A stretch of DNA of 64,000 bases, taken from positions 18,217,476 to 18,281,475 of the forward strand of contig JABAKD010000025.1 in NCBI GenBank assembly GCA_012845835.1, in the 5' to 3' direction. The notes below the pieces were generated by a model that saw only the letters and a program-made list of their open reading frames with translations, was not told where the DNA came from and did not search any database. The position numbers and the translations under genes are program-made. Shown piece after piece: positions 34,100-44,149 of the stretch (its first letter is position 1; the number at the start of each line of letters is the position of its first letter). The stretch comes from Undaria pinnatifida. Taxonomy: Eukaryota > Sar > Phaeophyceae > Laminariales > Alariaceae.

Positions 34100-34770
34100 C
34101 CAGTTACGGTATTTACGTTCTGTTTTCAGACACAAAAAAAGGTCGGTACTCGTACGACTGGTGGTGCTGTACTCGTAGCAGGGGCAGCATTAGAATCAGC
34201 AGCAGCAGCACAGCAGAAGCAGAAGATGTAGCAGCAGCGGTAGTAACAGCAGCACGGCACGAGACCAGAGCAGGGTCAGTGTCGCTGTGCGTGTATCTCG
34301 TCGATCAACCTCCTGAAAATAGGTACTCGTACAGCAGCATACTGCAGCATAACAGATAGATAGTTGTCCCGTTTTTTTCTGTCGAATTCTTAAAGGCCGA
34401 CAATCTGCACACCAATGGCTAATCTCCGATCACAAAACACAATCAGCATGGGAGAAACCGATACTGTACTCGTATATAACGTAGCCCAGCAATGCCTGTC
34501 AAATCACAACATGCCGCACACCCAGTAGTTGTTGCCTTCACACGTTGTCGCACCTGTCTCGACGAACTCTCAACGACTTACAGCGAAATCAGCACGATAA
34601 GAGTTGTCTGCTATTTTATAAAACATTTCGAGGACGTTACTTGTGCGTGCACAGGACCCGTCGGAACTGGCCTTGGTGCCGTGTACGCTGAGTGCGGTGG
34701 ACAAACGTGGCCGAAAAACTTGACACAAACAAACATTCATACACACACAGAGAAAGTAATTCGAGGCACC
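34100..34770. other. Stretch without a recognised gene
   Basis: CAG-rich patches at 34200-34260 and several TACTCGTA words. A + frame at 34492-34776 has an ATG and seven Cys but no recognised domain. It lies within the proposed kinase intron. Confidence 0.35.
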
Positions 34771-34773
34771 CTA

Positions 34774-35487
34774 TAGACTTACTTAATTTTGTCTTTCTCA
34801 GGGATTGCCCATCCCTGGCCTCTCAGAGCTCCAACTTCCATATTACTTGCGGAACCTTCCCAGCTTTTCTTTGCTTTCCAGCTTCGTTCGATATACGAAA
34901 CGCCAACATAATAGTACATACCGGTACTACAACACCAGGTTTGTACGTACCATCAGATACTACGCTGTTGGATCACATGCACGCCCAGCTCAGATCAATC
35001 CGACTATATATGGCCCAGCAGCGCAGCGTAGCGCCGCGCGGAGCCGTGCGGAGCCATGCGGTGCGGTGCCGTGCCCTTCGCTGCGGTGCTGTGTCGCTGC
35101 GCTGTGTGCTTTCTTTCGAACATAGAGCAGTACCGGGTATAATGCGTGTGTTGTTGTGTACGGAGTACTACTTTTCCTCTTTTTTCTTTTTCTATAGACT
35201 GTGTATTTGATCTTTCACGGCCCCCTGTTTTTTCCCCCACGCAAATTACCCCCGTACTGCCGATCAGAACGTAACACCCGTAACAAAAGCACACAGCACA
35301 GCTGAGCACAACAGGGCAATTTGCTCTGCACAAGCAGCTCTTGGCATTATCAAATCGCTGTTCGCACCAAATCGTGGGCCTCTTCTTTCTGCCCCCTTTA
35401 CATAGTCTATGTTTTTAGTTGCATTCTTCCTTGCCTTGCGCGAGCGTAGCGGGCGGCGTCAGCCGCCCGCGGAGCGGAGCCCTTGTA
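34774..35487 (+). repeat. Dispersed repeat R11, copy b
   Basis: Same start and end words as copy a, single internal unit, GC hairpin at 35449-35470 with the same 9-bp arms. Together copies a and b bracket 32932-34773 as direct repeats, which could be two independent insertions or long terminal repeats of one element. No primer-binding site was recognised. Confidence 0.8.
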
Positions 35488-35765
35488 CCCTCGTATGCGA
35501 TGCGATATGAGGAGGCTTTTTTCCCTTGGAAAACCAAGAAAAAAAGGCTCAGCGCTGCGCGGTTTGCGCGCCTCATTATTAATATATAATATATGAACGG
35601 TATATCCATATTTAAGCCTATAAATCAGGAATACATTGGACAGATTATTCCAATGGATTGTATTGTTCTGTCTGTTGGTCTGGCTTCTTGGGAGGCTGGG
35701 TACAGCTCGACCTTCTTTTGACATAATTCCTCGACCTGCCGTTGAATGTTCGACGAGTGTTATAG

Positions 35766-35843
35766 GTGTACAAGGCAAGGAACAAGGTGACGAAGGATGT
35801 CGTGGCTTTGAAGAAGATTCGGGTTCACAGCGAAAACTTTGGG
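35766..35843 (+). CDS. Cyclin-dependent kinase (CDKC/CDK9/12-like), exon 2
   Basis: After an acceptor (GTGTTATAG) 26 codons read VYKARNKVTKDVVALKKIR and on to ENFG, then a donor GTGAGA at 35844. This is the second half of the glycine loop (V after TYGQ) followed by beta-strand 3 with the ATP-binding lysine (VALKK). It joins exon 1 exactly in phase 0, with the residue order of a CDK N-lobe. The next expected piece, the PSTAIRE-type helix (FP-TAIREIK), was searched for by eye downstream and not found; nor were HRD or DFG segments. Either the next intron leaves the window or the gene is truncated here. The strict phase match over 6.2 kb makes a chance pairing very unlikely. Confidence 0.8.
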
Positions 35844-35924
35844 GTGAGAAAGGGTGTTTTTCTCTTGTCCAAGTAGTGGTACGCGTATATTGCTGTCTCA
35901 CATTAACTGTCTTGTCAAACATCT

Positions 35925-36420
35925 CGAGGCCGTGGTCACACAAAGGTGGTGGAGCCCTAGGAAGGTCCGAAAAACCAAATGAAATCAAAATTCGTCCGGG
36001 AAATACTACGCTTGCCCGCCTAAAAACGCACGATACGAAGAAGGCGCAGAAGTGAAATGATCCAATGTGCAAACTGAACTCACATGGCCGCGGGTATCCA
36101 CTCACCTACCGGATAGAGTTCCCCCGTTCCCACAACTAACCAACTCGCGGTTACAAACTACAGCGGTTGGGCTGCCTGCACCGTACCGACCGCACGGTAA
36201 TCGTGAGCACAGACGAACGCGCCTGCTGTCTGGAGTGCTGTCAAAGTGACGACCCGTGGGCATGCAGTGAAGAAAGAGCAACCGAACCATAAACCACCAT
36301 ACAAATATCAATGATCTCCCCGTCTTCCCGAGGTATCTGACAGGTTGCAGCGCAGCTACGACGCCCGCGACTGAAAATTGAAAATTGCGGAAGGTCATTC
36401 CCCATGAAGGGTATACAACT
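35925..36420 (+). repeat. Dispersed repeat R7, copy 1
   Basis: It matches 61693-62130 in inverted orientation across its length: GTGGTCACACAAAGGTG, CCTAGGAAG(G/A)TCCGAAAAACC, CACTCACCT...GGATAGAGTTCCCCCGTTCC, GCGACTGAAAATTG and TTCCCCATGAAGGG. No coding frame is conserved between the copies. Confidence 0.75.
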
Positions 36421-36439
36421 TTTCCAACTCTACAAAATC

Positions 36440-37185
36440 AGTGACGTAAGTAACATGTTGTACTACTGCCGCTAAAAAAAAACTAAAAAAAGACGATCGC
36501 TGCTCTCATGATGATGGTGTGCGTGCGGGTCGTGGGTCTCCGTGTGCCATCCTCCTGCTGTGGTTCTCCATGGCCGCCTCATCGCCTTAGCTCATTCAGC
36601 CCGCTCCTTCGCGGTTGCTCTCGGTGACACTCAATTCCAATCGATTTCCCTTCTCCCCCGTCCCCCAAAAAAATGCTCCTCGCAGCTTGCGGTGCTGAAC
36701 TGAAGAACAAAAATTCTCGTTCAGGGAGAGTTCCATCCGTCTCTTCCCCGCCCGTCGACGCTCATCCGTCCCTTCTCCTTCGTCGTCGAATCCAACCTCC
36801 TGCCGGCACAGTTCCCTCCACGCAAACCGAGACTGCGCCGTAGTGTGGCTCGTGGTGGCGCCTGCCTCCGCGCACGAGCATCCCGTTTGAGCATTGCTGC
36901 TCCGCCGCTGCTGCCTAAAAAGACGCGCGAATCGTAGGTGACCATGCCTAACGCACCACGTACGACCCAACTCTACCGCCACGCTAAGCCTCGCGGCCAC
37001 ACGCAGCAGCAAGAAGGTATCACTCCTTGAGGGTGAGTCCGGCCTTGCACCCGCCAGAAAGACCCCCCCACTCGCTACAAGCCTGCTAGGGCATGCCTCG
37101 CAGCATGCCTTACCGAGGCGGCAAGAGGAACGGAGGTATATGTATAACTTTCTGTGTAGGTGTGAGTTTACAAGTCTATGAAGTC
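36440..37185. other. Stretch without a recognised gene
   Basis: A - strand frame (36596-37249, 217 codons) is Arg/Ser-rich and starts inside the neighbouring R11 copy, so it is not called a gene. No other repeat was recognised. Confidence 0.4.
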
Positions 37186-37189
37186 TACC

Positions 37190-37690
37190 AGTGCTCCGCT
37201 CCGCGGGCGGCTGACGCCGCCCGCTTTGCTCGCGCAAGGAAGAATACAACTAAAAAAAATACGTAAAGGGGGCAGAAAGAAGAGGCCCATGATTTGGTGC
37301 GACTAGCGATTTGATAATGCCAAGAGCTGCCTGTGCAGAGCTATTAATAGTTGCCCTGTGTGTACTGTGCTATGTGCTTGTTGGCGATGTTAGATTCTGA
37401 TCGGCAGTGCGGGTGTAATTTGCGAGGGGAAAAAAACATAGGGACCAAGAGAGGACAATCAACTTTGAAGAAAGCTAGTAGAAAGAGTACAAAAACACGT
37501 ATATACCGGTACCTGGTACCTGGTACTTCGCATCATACTTCGTATACCTGGTATTGCTGTATGTTCGAAAGAAAGCACAGCGCAGCATGAAACAACACCG
37601 CGCCGCAGGGCAAGGCACAGCACCGCACGGCGCTGCGCTGCTGTGAGCTATATTTATAATATCTGTGGGCTGAGCTGAGCTGGGAGTACA
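37190..37690 (-). repeat. Dispersed repeat R11, copy c (inverted, diverged)
   Basis: Read on the - strand it follows R11 from GCGCAGCGCCGTGCGG through TTTCTTTCGAACATA, GGCATTATCAAATCGCTAG and TTCTTTCTGCCCCCTTTACG to the GC hairpin (arms 37203-37211 and 37216-37224). In the middle, three TACCTGGTA words replace part of the R11 sequence (37510-37560). Confidence 0.75.
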
Positions 37691-38020
37691 TTTTTATTGT
37701 GATTCAACAAAATGAGAGTAAGTACAGCAAAGCACTCGCCACCGCACAGCACGGCACAGCACCGCACAATACCGCTCAGCATCGCACAGTACCGCACCGC
37801 ACGAGAGGGCAGACCAGGGCGCGACAGGGAACGGCACTGCACGGCGCTTGCGCTGCTGAGCTAGCGCTGCTGTGCGCTGCTGGGTGGAGCTGAGCTGATG
37901 TGATGAGCCAAGCTGATACCATCAGGCTGCGACCTCTGTATGATATGATGAGAGCTTCGTTCAAAGAAAAGCTGCCGGACCGTTCCACAAGTAACGAAAG
38001 GAGGCAGTGTCCAGGTAGTG
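37690..38020 (+). repeat. Dispersed repeat R10, copy 1, with GCACAGC-type simple repeats
   Basis: A run of GCACAGCACGGCACAGCACCGC-like words is followed by GAGCTGATGTGATGAGCCAAGC and CAAAGAAAAGCTG.CGGACCGTTCC, then GGAGGCAGTGTCCA. Related sequence lies at 41150-41430 and, for the last part only, at 47040-47110. Confidence 0.65.
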
Positions 38021-38084
38021 TGTCGTATTCCTAAAAAACAGGGGGTTCGAACATAGGAGAAGCAAAAAAATCAACTTCCCCCCC

Positions 38085-38510
38085 AAAAGGACTTTTAAAC
38101 TTAAATTTTGAAAAAATACAATGAAAGCGCTGAGAAGCGCTATTTCAGTCATCCGAGCCCGCTCAGCCGTGCGGAGAGGAAAATTTCTTGAATTGTTAGT
38201 GTGGAAAGCTGAAAAAATGGAGGCCTCTTAGGGCCTCTCAGGGATCGAGAATTGTAAATAGTTGTATGTACAAACCTGGTGTTATCCTGGTGTTGTAGTA
38301 CCAGTGCGTCTTATTAAATTTTGAAAAAAAAAAAAACTGAGAAGCGCTTAGAAGCGCCGTTTCTGGCATCCGAGCCCCCCGCTCAGCCGTCCGGAGAGAA
38401 TATATTGAAGTTAGTGTGGGCAACAACAAAAAATGGAGGCCGCTCAGGAAATCGATATTATTTGTAAAAAGTAGGTCTATAGGACTATCCACTATTAATA
38501 GTAGACCTCA
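38085..38510 (+). repeat. Two related blocks of about 125-230 bp
   Basis: Both blocks have TTAAATTTTGAAAAAA, GCGCTGAGAAGCGC-type words, CATCCGAGCCC..CGCTCAGCCGT(G/C)CGGAGAG and AATGGAGGCC. A third partial block lies at 38820-38890. They border the SINE3 copies. Confidence 0.65.
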
Positions 38511-38520
38511 GAGTCACTTC

Positions 38521-38606
38521 TGTGATTTTGTGGTCAGTGGATAGACCGACTTTCCGGAACCGTTTCTGAGCCTGGTGTGCGTGGGTTCGAATCCCCGTGT
38601 CATCGA
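38521..38606 (+). mobile_element. tRNA-like SINE3 head, copy 1
   Basis: TGGTCAGTGGATAGACCG resembles an A-box and GGGTTCGAATCCCC is a near-perfect B-box. No acceptor-stem pairing is present, so it is a SINE or tRNA relic, not a tRNA gene. Confidence 0.75.
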
Positions 38607-38710
38607 AAACCAAAAATATTGATACTCATAAAAGAAACATCGATACAGTGGTATGCTCATACGAAAGGAGACGGTGAGAAGTGCTGAGAAGAACACCACA
38701 GAGTACACTC

Positions 38711-38786
38711 AGACTTTGTGGTCTAGTAGATGGACTGTCCGCTCATGAGCCTGGTGTTCGTAGGTTCGAATCCGGGTGTCATCGGA
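38711..38786 (+). mobile_element. tRNA-like SINE3 head, copy 2
   Basis: TGGTCTAGTAGATGGACTG followed by AGGTTCGAATCCGGG and TGTCATCGG. It is the best-preserved of four copies in the window and lies 190 bp after copy 1. Confidence 0.8.
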
Positions 38787-38924
38787 AAGAAATATTTGTG
38801 TTGTATGTCATAAAAAAGCATCGGTTAAGTCGTCCGGAGACGAAAAGGTTTAAAATTTAGTGTGGAAAATGGAGGCCTCATAAAAAAAGCATTGAGAGTA
38901 TACCCGTAAAAAAGGAGACGGTGA

Positions 38925-39825
38925 TACGGTGAATATGGAAGGCCAACAGTTTGAAACTCCCGAAGATCCCAGCCAAACTTCGATTGACCGGTCGCCTATG
39001 GACCCAATTTGGTAGTTTTTTTTTTCAACTTTCCAGAATTCCGGAAAAAAACGATTTCTCGCGGCGATCTTGGCCAACATCGGCCTGAGAAATTCTCAAG
39101 CAGTCTTGGACTAGACGCGGCGCAAATTCGTGTTCTCCACACACTTCCTTCGACGAAATCAACGACAGCGTCGTGAACTCTGAACGTGGCGAGCTCGTTA
39201 GGGGCTCCGATCCCCCCTTGGTGTACAGCGCTCACTTCACGGCCGGTGATTTGTGTGAGCCGATCAGGCTTCTGTTAAAAATACATTTGGCGGGAGGTGT
39301 GTAGAAATCTGAAACAAGAACTCTGTATCGTCTCCCAACGGGCGAAAAACAGAGTTTTGAGAGGGTGTGACGGAAGACCACAAGACAACACAAGCAACCT
39401 CTCACGCCCTAGGGCATGAATCGAGATGGGCTCTTCAGCGCTGCCACCTACGCTCGTGTGGCCTTGTCCGGAACGAAGAGGAGTGACCATGGACTGCCTC
39501 CATCTCGAGATCGAAGGTCAATCGTGTTTGGTGGGCAGTGTCGATCAAGGCTTGATGAAAAATAGACGAATTGATCTGTTGGACCGCATGACCCAAAAAG
39601 GAGCCGGAAAAAACTATTTTAATCCTTTCTCTCCCATGGCGACGTTACCCGGAATATTGCAGCTAATAACCCCAAAAAATTGTTTAGAAACTTTTTGGCC
39701 AAACTATCGTCTTTCCATTGTCATCGGGCGACCGGTGACAACCGAATGCCAAAAGTTTGATATTCTCGAAGATCCCAGCCAAACTTTGCCTGGATGGTCG
39801 ACCATGGGCCCAATTTTGTAGCAAT
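38925..39825 (+). repeat. Repeat R2, one unit plus overlap
   Basis: It begins with a stretch that also ends the unit (GAAGATCCCAGCCAAACTT and ...GGGCCCAATTTTGTAG), so it has the register of a tandem array cut out of the 812-bp family at 44471-45996. GCGGCGATCTTGGCCAACAT, GCGAGCTCGTTAGGGGCTCC and GTCTCCCAACGGGCGAA match in order. Confidence 0.8.
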
Positions 39826-39826
39826 A

Positions 39827-39900
39827 CAAGGGCTCCGCATGGGCGCCGGCATTCGCCGGCGCCCATGCTTCGGGTAGGGCAGGGCAGCACTTCGACCACT
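39827..39900 (+). repeat. CAAGGGCTCCGC hairpin module, copy B
   Basis: CAAGGGCTCCGC overlaps a perfect 14-bp hairpin (arms 39837-39850 and 39855-39868, loop ATTC), followed by TTCGGGTAGGGCAGGGCAGCACTTCGA, which matches copy A at 9097-9170. The stem bases differ from those in R11 but the layout is kept. Confidence 0.85.
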
Positions 39901-39904
39901 TAAG

Positions 39905-40640
39905 GTGTAGCTGTCCGATTTGGCATGCATTGAACTTTAAAGTAATGCCAAGAGTTTCATACGAACATGGAATTATGAAAGTCATGCTTTGACAAAAGAA
40001 AAAACGTAATATTATACAATAAAGAAGGCAAGGATAGGCGAGAAACAAACTATTAAATGCGCCGTCAAGTAAAAGTTGGCGTCTATCAAACAAAAATACC
40101 GAAAAGAGTATTATTGAGAACCTGCGTCGCGTCTAGGCGAAACAAAAGAGGCCTTGGCATTAATGAAGAGACTGCACTGCTGTCCCCGTGGCAATGGAGG
40201 TTCGAAGTCGACAGGATGCAAAGTCGGTTTGCATCAAACGTCGACATGAGGACATGTCAGCCGGCGAGGTTTTGGAAGAAGATTGCTTTGTTTGTTACGT
40301 GAAGGCTGTCGCATTGATTGGTCTGCGTGGTCGCGGGCGAGGAGGAAAACGTAGAAGAGGAGGGCGATCTCTCGTTGAGGCGGCGTTGTCTAAGATTGGT
40401 GCGGGGGTGGCTTTGCTCGTACGGGAGGTTGGCGTAGCGCTTCTTCTCTGTTTTTTCTCGGGAAGGCGGGATATGTGTGTCTGCTGTCTTTTCTTCGTGG
40501 GGGCTTTCACGTTGTCGAAATTGGACGCGTCCCCTCAATGCATAATATCCGGAGTGTCTCTACCATGACGACTGCTGATAGTGCCGGGCGTATTTCCTAG
40601 AGACTGACATATCATTTACTGGTAGTAATAGTAATATACC
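39905..40640. other. Stretch with a weak coding frame
   Basis: A + frame at 40188-40568 starts MAMEVRSRQDAKSV and contains EVLEEDCFVCY just before a possible GTGAAG donor (about 40300), then an Arg/Gly-rich run. A CxxC pair this close to a donor could open a zinc domain, but there is no further support. Confidence 0.25.
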
Positions 40641-40649
40641 TTTGCAACA

Positions 40650-40995
40650 TTTTTTTTCTTCATCCCATTTATTATCCCCGCACCACTCTCGCGCTCCCTC
40701 CCAGTAGTAACTCAGATCCGGGGTCAATAGCGGGCCCTCCTCCTCCCTCCCCACTTCGGCACGTGCTCTCATTTTTACCGCCAGGAGAATCCAGCAGTTT
40801 CTTCCCTCGTCGACTCGCGTCGAACCAACCCACGCTGCTAGGCGCTCTCAGCAGTTAGTTGATCCCTGTTTTTTTTTTGCATTTTTGCAAATAAAGTCAA
40901 ATCTCATGGTGGTGGGTGTCGAAGTCGAGGACAACCAAACGTTAGTAGTATTCGAGGGTAAAACCACTATTAATAGACCACCGGGGCGGCCGGCT
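40650..40995 (-). mobile_element. SINE-like element SINE2, copy 2
   Basis: It matches 11203-11554 along its length and ends CACCGGGGCGGCCGGCTG, the same head as SINE1 on the - strand. Confidence 0.65.
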
Positions 40996-41149
40996 GACAA
41001 ATGATTAAAACAAAACAGGATCTTTGCATAGAGATTACATTCCCTCCCCCATATTGTATGATATTACGATGGTTGACGCGATATGTCTAGAATAAAGCGC
41101 CAAATACCTAAATATCAGCGTACGCGGAGTTTTAGATATCATGAATAAC

Positions 41150-41430
41150 GAACGACCGCGATGGCAGAGCACGGCAAAGCATAGCGCGTCGCTCTGCTGA
41201 GCTAGCGGTGCGCTGCTGAGCTGAGCCGCAGGGCATCGCAGGGCACTGCACGGCGCTTCGTTGCTGTAAGCTATATAGCTGCGATGGGGTGCTGGGCGGT
41301 GTCGAATTGATGAGCCAAGCCCAGATCTCAGCCGCTGAAGCTTCGTCAAGTACAAAACAAATGGTGCGAATCAAAGAAAAGCTAAAGCTGGACCGTTCCG
41401 CAACTAATGCACAGCTGTCAGGCGGCAATT
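41150..41430 (+). repeat. Dispersed repeat R10, copy 2
   Basis: GCAGAGCACGGCAAAGC words, GAGCTAGCGGTGCGCTGCTGAGCTGAG, GATGAGCCAAGCC and CAAAGAAAAGCTAAAGCTGGACC match 37690-38020 in order. Confidence 0.6.
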
Positions 41431-42335
41431 AGCGGCAGTAGGAAGTTCAACTTACTAGACAAAAAGGAAGAAAAAATCGCGAAAAAGTTCAAAATCGTGT
41501 TGGCAGAAAAACCAAGTTTGCAGGAAGCAGCTGAAAGGTCAAGAAACAGGCAATATTTCAGTTGTTGTTGTTGTTGTCGTTCTCACATTAACTCGCATAG
41601 TCAAGTCCGTGGTCACAGGACAGGCTCCAGTCACTCTGGAGCTGAGGAATACCCTAGGGGAAAAACACAAACCAAAGGTGGTACACGCATAAATCACAGC
41701 TGACGCAATTCATGCCTCCACCAGGAACATATAAAAGTGAAATCGGGAGTCAGTCTACGATGTGCCAGGTCCATACCGATGCATACGTCTCATTACTCGC
41801 GCCTGGAAAAACCGACTATACCGCTTGCCAACCAAGAAAGACTACCACGTATATATTACACGTGGTATCTATCACTACGCATGCGCACAACAGACGCAAG
41901 TCAATTGGAAAAAAGAAACAAACAAAGAAGAGAAAGGAAAGGAAATAAATGGGTGCATGGGGCCAAGAAAAAGAAAAGGTAAATAAATTTTGGGGGGTCT
42001 ACTGGCGAGTCTTGCCACCAGCACGATGCCACGTGGTTTTTCGACGATCTACAGCAGTACTACGAACGACTTCCGATACACCCACCGAAGCACGGACCAC
42101 CGGACAATTACGCGACCGACAGCTGGCCGTGGTTGTCACGTGTCTCTGTGTTGGGGGCCCCTGTGCGCTGCCTCTTGTTGGCTCTTGTTTGGGTAAAACA
42201 TGCGGTGTGCTCGATGGTCTCACGGCACCAGAATCAGAACGTCCGCTCGTACGACGTAATATTCTTACAGAAAATAAATGTTATACGACCTGGTATTTTT
42301 TTCTCCATCAATATGAACATAAAAACGGTTGTTAT
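41431..42335. other. Stretch without a recognised gene
   Basis: Frames of up to 165 codons (for example 41949-42446) show no recognisable domain. A short block TCTCACATTAACT...CCGTGGTCACA at 41580-41620 resembles 35895-35940. Confidence 0.35.
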
Positions 42336-42336
42336 A

Positions 42337-42555
42337 TATTGGACAGAGTGATGCGTGTACGACTAAACTTGCCAACGGCACTCGTACTGCACTTTGAGCT
42401 ATCTGCTGTGGTTCTGGTTGCTACTAGTTGCTGCTGTATGTGCTAGAAGTTTCGCCCTTCGGCTACTGCTGCTGCACCTGATGTTGTGTGTTTACCAATG
42501 TTGTCAGTTGGCGTTCATGCTCGTCGTACATACTGCTGTTCTCACCCAGTACGTA
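42337..42555 (+). repeat. Segmental duplication, first copy (empty site)
   Basis: ATTGGACAGAGTGATGCGTG through TACATACTGCTGTTCTCACC is repeated from about 42796. This copy keeps the uninterrupted sequence ACTGCTGTTCTCACCCAGTACG at 42534-42555, where the second copy carries the transposon at 43007-44127. Confidence 0.9.
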
Positions 42556-42795
42556 CGGGTTTCCTCGTACCTCGACGGCACGACGACGAGCTCAAAACAG
42601 AAGGGAGGTGACATGAAATGGCATGGACAATGGCCACATAGAGGCGAGCACAGCGGGATAGTTCGCTGCGAATCAACCGCTCTCGTTCATGCCTACAGCA
42701 GAGGCTGCCTGGAGTGTCAGCGGCCGTGCTAAAGCCAAGGCCACAGGCCGAAGAGACGGCTCTTCTACCTGCTTGAGATGCTGTTATACATAGAC

Positions 42796-43006
42796 TATTG
42801 GACAGAGTGATGCGTGTACGACTAAACTTGCCAACTGCACTCGTACTGCACTTTGAGCTATCTGCTGTGGTTCTGGTTGCTACTAGTTGCTGCAGTATGT
42901 GCTAGAAGTTTCGCCCTTCGGCTACTGCTGCTGCATGCACCTGATGTTGTGTGTTTGCCAATGCCGTCAGTTGGCGTTCATGCTCGTCGTACATACTGCT
43001 GTTCTC
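42796..43006 (+). repeat. Segmental duplication, second copy (left part)
   Basis: It matches 42337-42548 with a few differences and stops at the insertion point 43006. The sequence resumes after the transposon at 44137 (ACCCGGTACG). Confidence 0.9.
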
Positions 43007-44127
43007 GGGGAGTGATAATCTCGCAGACATGGGCGGAATCTAAACCTCGCCCACGGGGACGTATAAGAACCATCCCAGGATTTCCACCGTCGTATTACGG
43101 TTCGCTGTGTTTGAAAACTTGGTGCTGGCTGCTGGCTGCTGCTGCTGGCTGCTGCTGTGCCGGTAGCTCTAAACTAGCACCAAACTGCCGTTTAGTTTAT
43201 ATCATATGCTTGCTCATCTAAAGTTTCCAGATCTCACTGTTGATTGACAGCCAGCCGTGGTTCCCTCAATGACGGAAGTTGTGGGCTGAAGTTGTACTGT
43301 AAATGGGTGCCGAAAGCTAGCTGTAAGGCAGCTATTTGGCACGTGTTCCTCTTTTCCTCTACACGTACATTATGCACTGCTGTTGTCTACTGCTGTTGGG
43401 GGTAGGTTGTGTAATATTCAAGTTATAGACTACACTGCTGTGGGTGCGCTTGCACGTTGTCCTGTTATAGTTCCTGGATACAACCGGCACGTCAGACTGA
43501 CACTATTCTTGGGCACCTACGGAGAGCAAGCGTGGGATATTCTTCCCTCTGCGGGTGTGTGATGTGTGTAGGCTGCACTACTGCTTGCTGTGTACTTACT
43601 GTACATGTACACATGTATGTATGCATATGTACTGCGTGCTGCATGCATGCAGCGGTCGCGGTGTCCACAGCACGTGCAAATCGTCCTCGATTTCGACGAT
43701 TTCCCACTCGTAGGGGCTGAAGTCCGGCCTTCAGTGTGTGGGGTATGTAGTCTAGGTGTGATATTGCTGCATGTAGTGGTGGTCGTGGGGCTGTAGGAGC
43801 AACGCCAGCACCTACGTGTGTGGGGCTGCACTACGTACTGCTGCTGTGGCGGCCTAAACAGCACCTGCAAATCGTCATCGATTTTGCCAATTTCTAGCTT
43901 TCAGGGGCTGAAAGTCGAGCCTTGAGTGTACAGGGGTGTCCAGGTGTCATATTGCTGCCTATCTCGGTGGCCATGGTGCTGTAGGGGCGGTGCCAGCACC
44001 CTCGTTGATGCCCGCGAATTCGCACACTGCAAACCGTAATATGACGGTGGAAACCCGGGGATGGTTCTTATATGTCCCCGTGGGCGAGGTTTAGATTCCG
44101 CCTATGTCTGCGAGATTATCACTCTCT
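43007..44127 (+). mobile_element. Mutator-like element, non-autonomous, 9-bp TSD
   Basis: Terminal inverted repeats of about 100 bp (43007 to about 43107; about 44023 to 44127) begin GGGGAGTGATAATCTCGCAG on the left and, complemented, AGAGAGTGATAATCTCGCAG on the right, with only scattered mismatches further in. GCTGTTCTC stands directly outside both ends (42998-43006 and 44128-44136) as a perfect 9-bp duplication, and the paralogous empty site at 42337-42555 has it once. Long TIRs with a 9-bp TSD are the mark of Mutator-like elements. The interior (CTG-rich, with an internal duplication at about 43660-43835 and 43850-44010) encodes no recognisable transposase. Confidence 0.9.
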
Positions 44128-44149
44128 GCTGTTCTCACCCGGTACGCAA

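Noticed and set aside
33437-34231. 264-codon Ala/Thr-rich frame with AQITSFFQPE
   Set aside because: The second half is the TATCACACCCC minisatellite. A PCNA-binding box was considered, but the required Gln is not at the right position.
31919-35487. Standard LTR retrotransposon
   Set aside because: The direct repeats lack TG...CA ends, a primer-binding site, a polypurine tract and any gag/pol similarity.
36596-37249. 217-codon - strand frame
   Set aside because: It starts inside repeat R11, is Arg/Ser-rich and shows no domain; no splice or conservation support.
38711-38786. True tRNA gene at the GGTTCGAATCC sites
   Set aside because: No acceptor-stem pairing and four tandemly placed relatives; these are SINE heads.
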